Shown one piece after another: positions 62,511 through 64,000 of a stretch of 64,000 nucleotides of DNA. Each line of letters begins with the position of its first letter. Within the stretch, counting starts at the first letter, position 1. The stretch is from Planctomycetota bacterium (GTDB taxonomy: Bacteria > Planctomycetota > Phycisphaerae > UBA1845): contig JAKQDH010000087.1 of assembly GCA_029558835.1 (NCBI GenBank), positions 1-64,000 of the forward strand. The letters are read 5' to 3'. Made by a program: the position numbers and the translations under genes. Under the pieces are notes generated by a model that worked only from the letters and a program-made list of their open reading frames with translations, was not told where the DNA came from and ran no database searches.

Positions 62511-64000
62511 CGCACGTCGATGGTGTCCTCCCAGGAGCGCCACTTGATCGACGCCTGCCGCACCGGCGGACCATAACCCTGCAACGGGAATGTAGTGGCA
62601 GGTGTGGCGAACACGACCTTGCCCTCGTACATCACCTTCACCATGTTGGCAGCGACGTACGACAGCGTATCGCCGGAGCGCCGCGCATACAGGAAGCTGG
62701 CATCCGTCTCCAGCGGGCCGTACTTGATGCGCCCGGAGTCGAAGCTGTACCGCGGCCGGATGTCATCCGGCAGGATGTCCATGTCCAGATCGGTCTTCAC
62801 GCAAACGTACTGGACTTCGCTCCCGCTGCGCACGGTCACCCCGACGCCGTGGCGCGGCTTGTCCACCTCGATCAGTTGCAGGGAATCGAGCAGCGGTTGC
62901 ACGTCCGCGCCGCGCGCGTGCGGCACCAGCGCCGTTACAAACGTCTCCGTCTGCCCGGCCTGGTACTGGCTCGATATCGTCTGGTACATGGCCGTCTCGT
63001 CCTGCCAGTAACGCTTGATGGGAAACGTCCCCACGGGCCGCCCGTCGGCCACCGGGAAGTCAATCAGCAGCGCGCGCCCCTGGGGCGGGCGAAAAGCCCC
63101 GATGGCGTCCACGGCCGTGACGTAGTGCTGAGGCCCCTGCCCCAGCACCGTGGTTCCGTGCCATAGCGTGGCGAACGTGTAGAAGCCTGGATCCAGCACT
63201 TTCACGAAATCGAACACCAGGAAGATGTTGTTCTCTTTCAAGTACACAATCACGCGGTCGGCCGCGTACCCCGTGCGCGCATCATTCAGGCGCGTGCGGC
63301 TCATCTCCACCGCCGGGAACACGAAGAAGTCGATCTTCTCCGTGGTTGTCCAGTTGTAGGCTCCGGAGTAACGCAGAAATTCATAGAGCGGCTGCTCAGC
63401 GTCACGCATGTTCCGGCGGCCGACCAGACGATTGTGGAAGTAGTCGGCGCGATAGGCGCCGTACGGCCCCGACGGCATCTTGTCACGGTACCCCGCGTCG
63501 TGCAGCAGCACGGAACCCTGGTCCATGAGCAGGCAAATACTGTTCTCGTCGGAGTGGGCGTGGTGCATGCGCTCTTCCTCGGCCAGGATCGTCCGGCGCA
63601 GGAAGTCGCGGGGCGTACGGGCAAAGAAACCCTCGTCCCGATAGTTGAGCAGCAAATAGGTCGAGTCATCGCCCCAACCGGTCCGGAAGACGATCTTCTT
63701 GCCGACCAGCTCCTCCAGGACCTCCTCGCTGCGCGCCGTCGGCTCCTGCGGCGTGATCGTGTCGTCGGCCCAGCGGTAGGCGTACGTCAGGGCCAGCCCG
63801 GCCCCCAAGCCAATCTTGGAGCCGTACTCCTTGGTCATCGCCGCGAGAATGCGGGCCGCGCCCCACTTGAGTTGCGGGCTATGGTATTCGCTCGCGGCGC
63901 GCTCCAGGCAGGCTACGTACAGGTGCCAATTCTCGTTCCAGCGCGCATCGCCGAAGTCCGGCACCATGCCGGCCGGCGACAACAAATGCAGGAAATAGTC
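62480..64000 (-). CDS. Heparinase II/III-like protein, 5' end cut by window edge
   Basis: About 506 residues visible, continuing past base 64000 (the frame opens with DYFLHLLSPAG). LSPAGMVPDFGDARWNENWH and MHHAHSDENSICLLMDQGSV (candidate catalytic His/Tyr region) fit (alpha/alpha)n-toroid polysaccharide lyases of the heparinase II/III group, with beta-sandwich sequence to the end. The usual family role is cleaving uronic-acid-containing glycans; assignment is by motif only. TAG at 62482-62480 lies inside the oxidoreductase gene. Confidence 0.65.
   Translation of the reverse strand, partial: DYFLHLLSPAGMVPDFGDARWNENWHLYVACLERAASEYHSPQLKWGAARILAAMTKEYGSKIGLGAGLALTYAYRWADDTITPQEPTARSEEVLEELVGKKIVFRTGWGDDSTYLLLNYRDEGFFARTPRDFLRRTILAEEERMHHAHSDENSICLLMDQGSVLLHDAGYRDKMPSGPYGAYRADYFHNRLVGRRNMRDAEQPLYEFLRYSGAYNWTTTEKIDFFVFPAVEMSRTRLNDARTGYAADRVIVYLKENNIFLVFDFVKVLDPGFYTFATLWHGTTVLGQGPQHYVTAVDAIGAFRPPQGRALLIDFPVADGRPVGTFPIKRYWQDETAMYQTISSQYQAGQTETFVTALVPHARGADVQPLLDSLQLIEVDKPRHGVGVTVRSGSEVQYVCVKTDLDMDILPDDIRPRYSFDSGRIKYGPLETDASFLYARRSGDTLSYVAANMVKVMYEGKVVFATPATTFPLQGYGPPVRQASIKWRSWEDTIDVRQLETAPRWP

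Overview
The window is a GC-rich bacterial chromosome segment that looks planctomycetal (Phycisphaerae-like). This is an inference from gene content: three Hanks-type Ser/Thr kinases, two large planctomycete-style ECF sigma factors, large secreted proteins ending in dockerin-like EF-hand pairs, one PEP-CTERM protein, an LptD-type outer-membrane protein (so a diderm envelope), and a FloA/NfeD operon. No rRNA, complete tRNA, CRISPR array, integrase or transposase was seen.

Layout. 1-5 kb: a gene tail, a Ser/Thr kinase-WD40 protein, and a divergent ECF sigma/small-protein pair. 5-14 kb: secreted proteins built from eukaryote-like modules (C-type lectin, NHL, thrombospondin type 3, YWTD), a dual-specificity phosphatase coupled to an ADP-ribosylglycohydrolase, a PEP-CTERM protein and two gene relics. 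14.7-19.3 kb: an ECF sigma / small protein / receptor-like kinase cluster. 19.8-23.7 kb: an FG-GAP protein, a broken VIT-domain gene and a small dockerin protein. 24-29 kb: an RND pump with its membrane fusion protein (minus strand). 29.7-33.8 kb: trehalose synthesis (OtsA, and OtsB fused to a GH15 domain). 35-38 kb: LptD. 39-43 kb: GatE and GatD, an archaeal-type Glu-tRNA(Gln) amidotransferase. 43-47.6 kb: NfeD1b-NfeD-FloA and a Pro-rich membrane protein. 48-55 kb: a beta-helix protein, a GDP-fucose-synthase-like enzyme, HutI, a third kinase, a cupin and a RidA-like protein. 55.4-64 kb: a carbohydrate-catabolism operon (six-hairpin glycosidase-like, URO-D-like, GH38, Gfo/Idh/MocA) convergent with a heparinase-like gene cut by the window edge.

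The most unusual layer is non-coding. Five full copies (about 141 bp) and at least two partial copies of a palindromic, MITE-like element lie between genes; its ends are 14-15 bp inverted repeats and its core holds two hairpins. One copy sits inside another repeat hairpin with a 7-bp flanking duplication. An exact 78-bp duplication brackets the trehalose operon; on the minus strand it reads as two C-rich-loop hairpins followed by a U-rich tail, so it may be a duplicated small RNA or terminator. Other small palindromes (GCATGCC type, CCCTCACCC type) and three unrelated 7-bp tandem repeats also occur.

Functional picture (inference): the kinase/sigma clusters are probable signalling modules next to secreted surface proteins; the 55-64 kb locus probably breaks down a mannose-containing glycan; GatDE would make Gln-tRNA(Gln) from Glu-tRNA(Gln).
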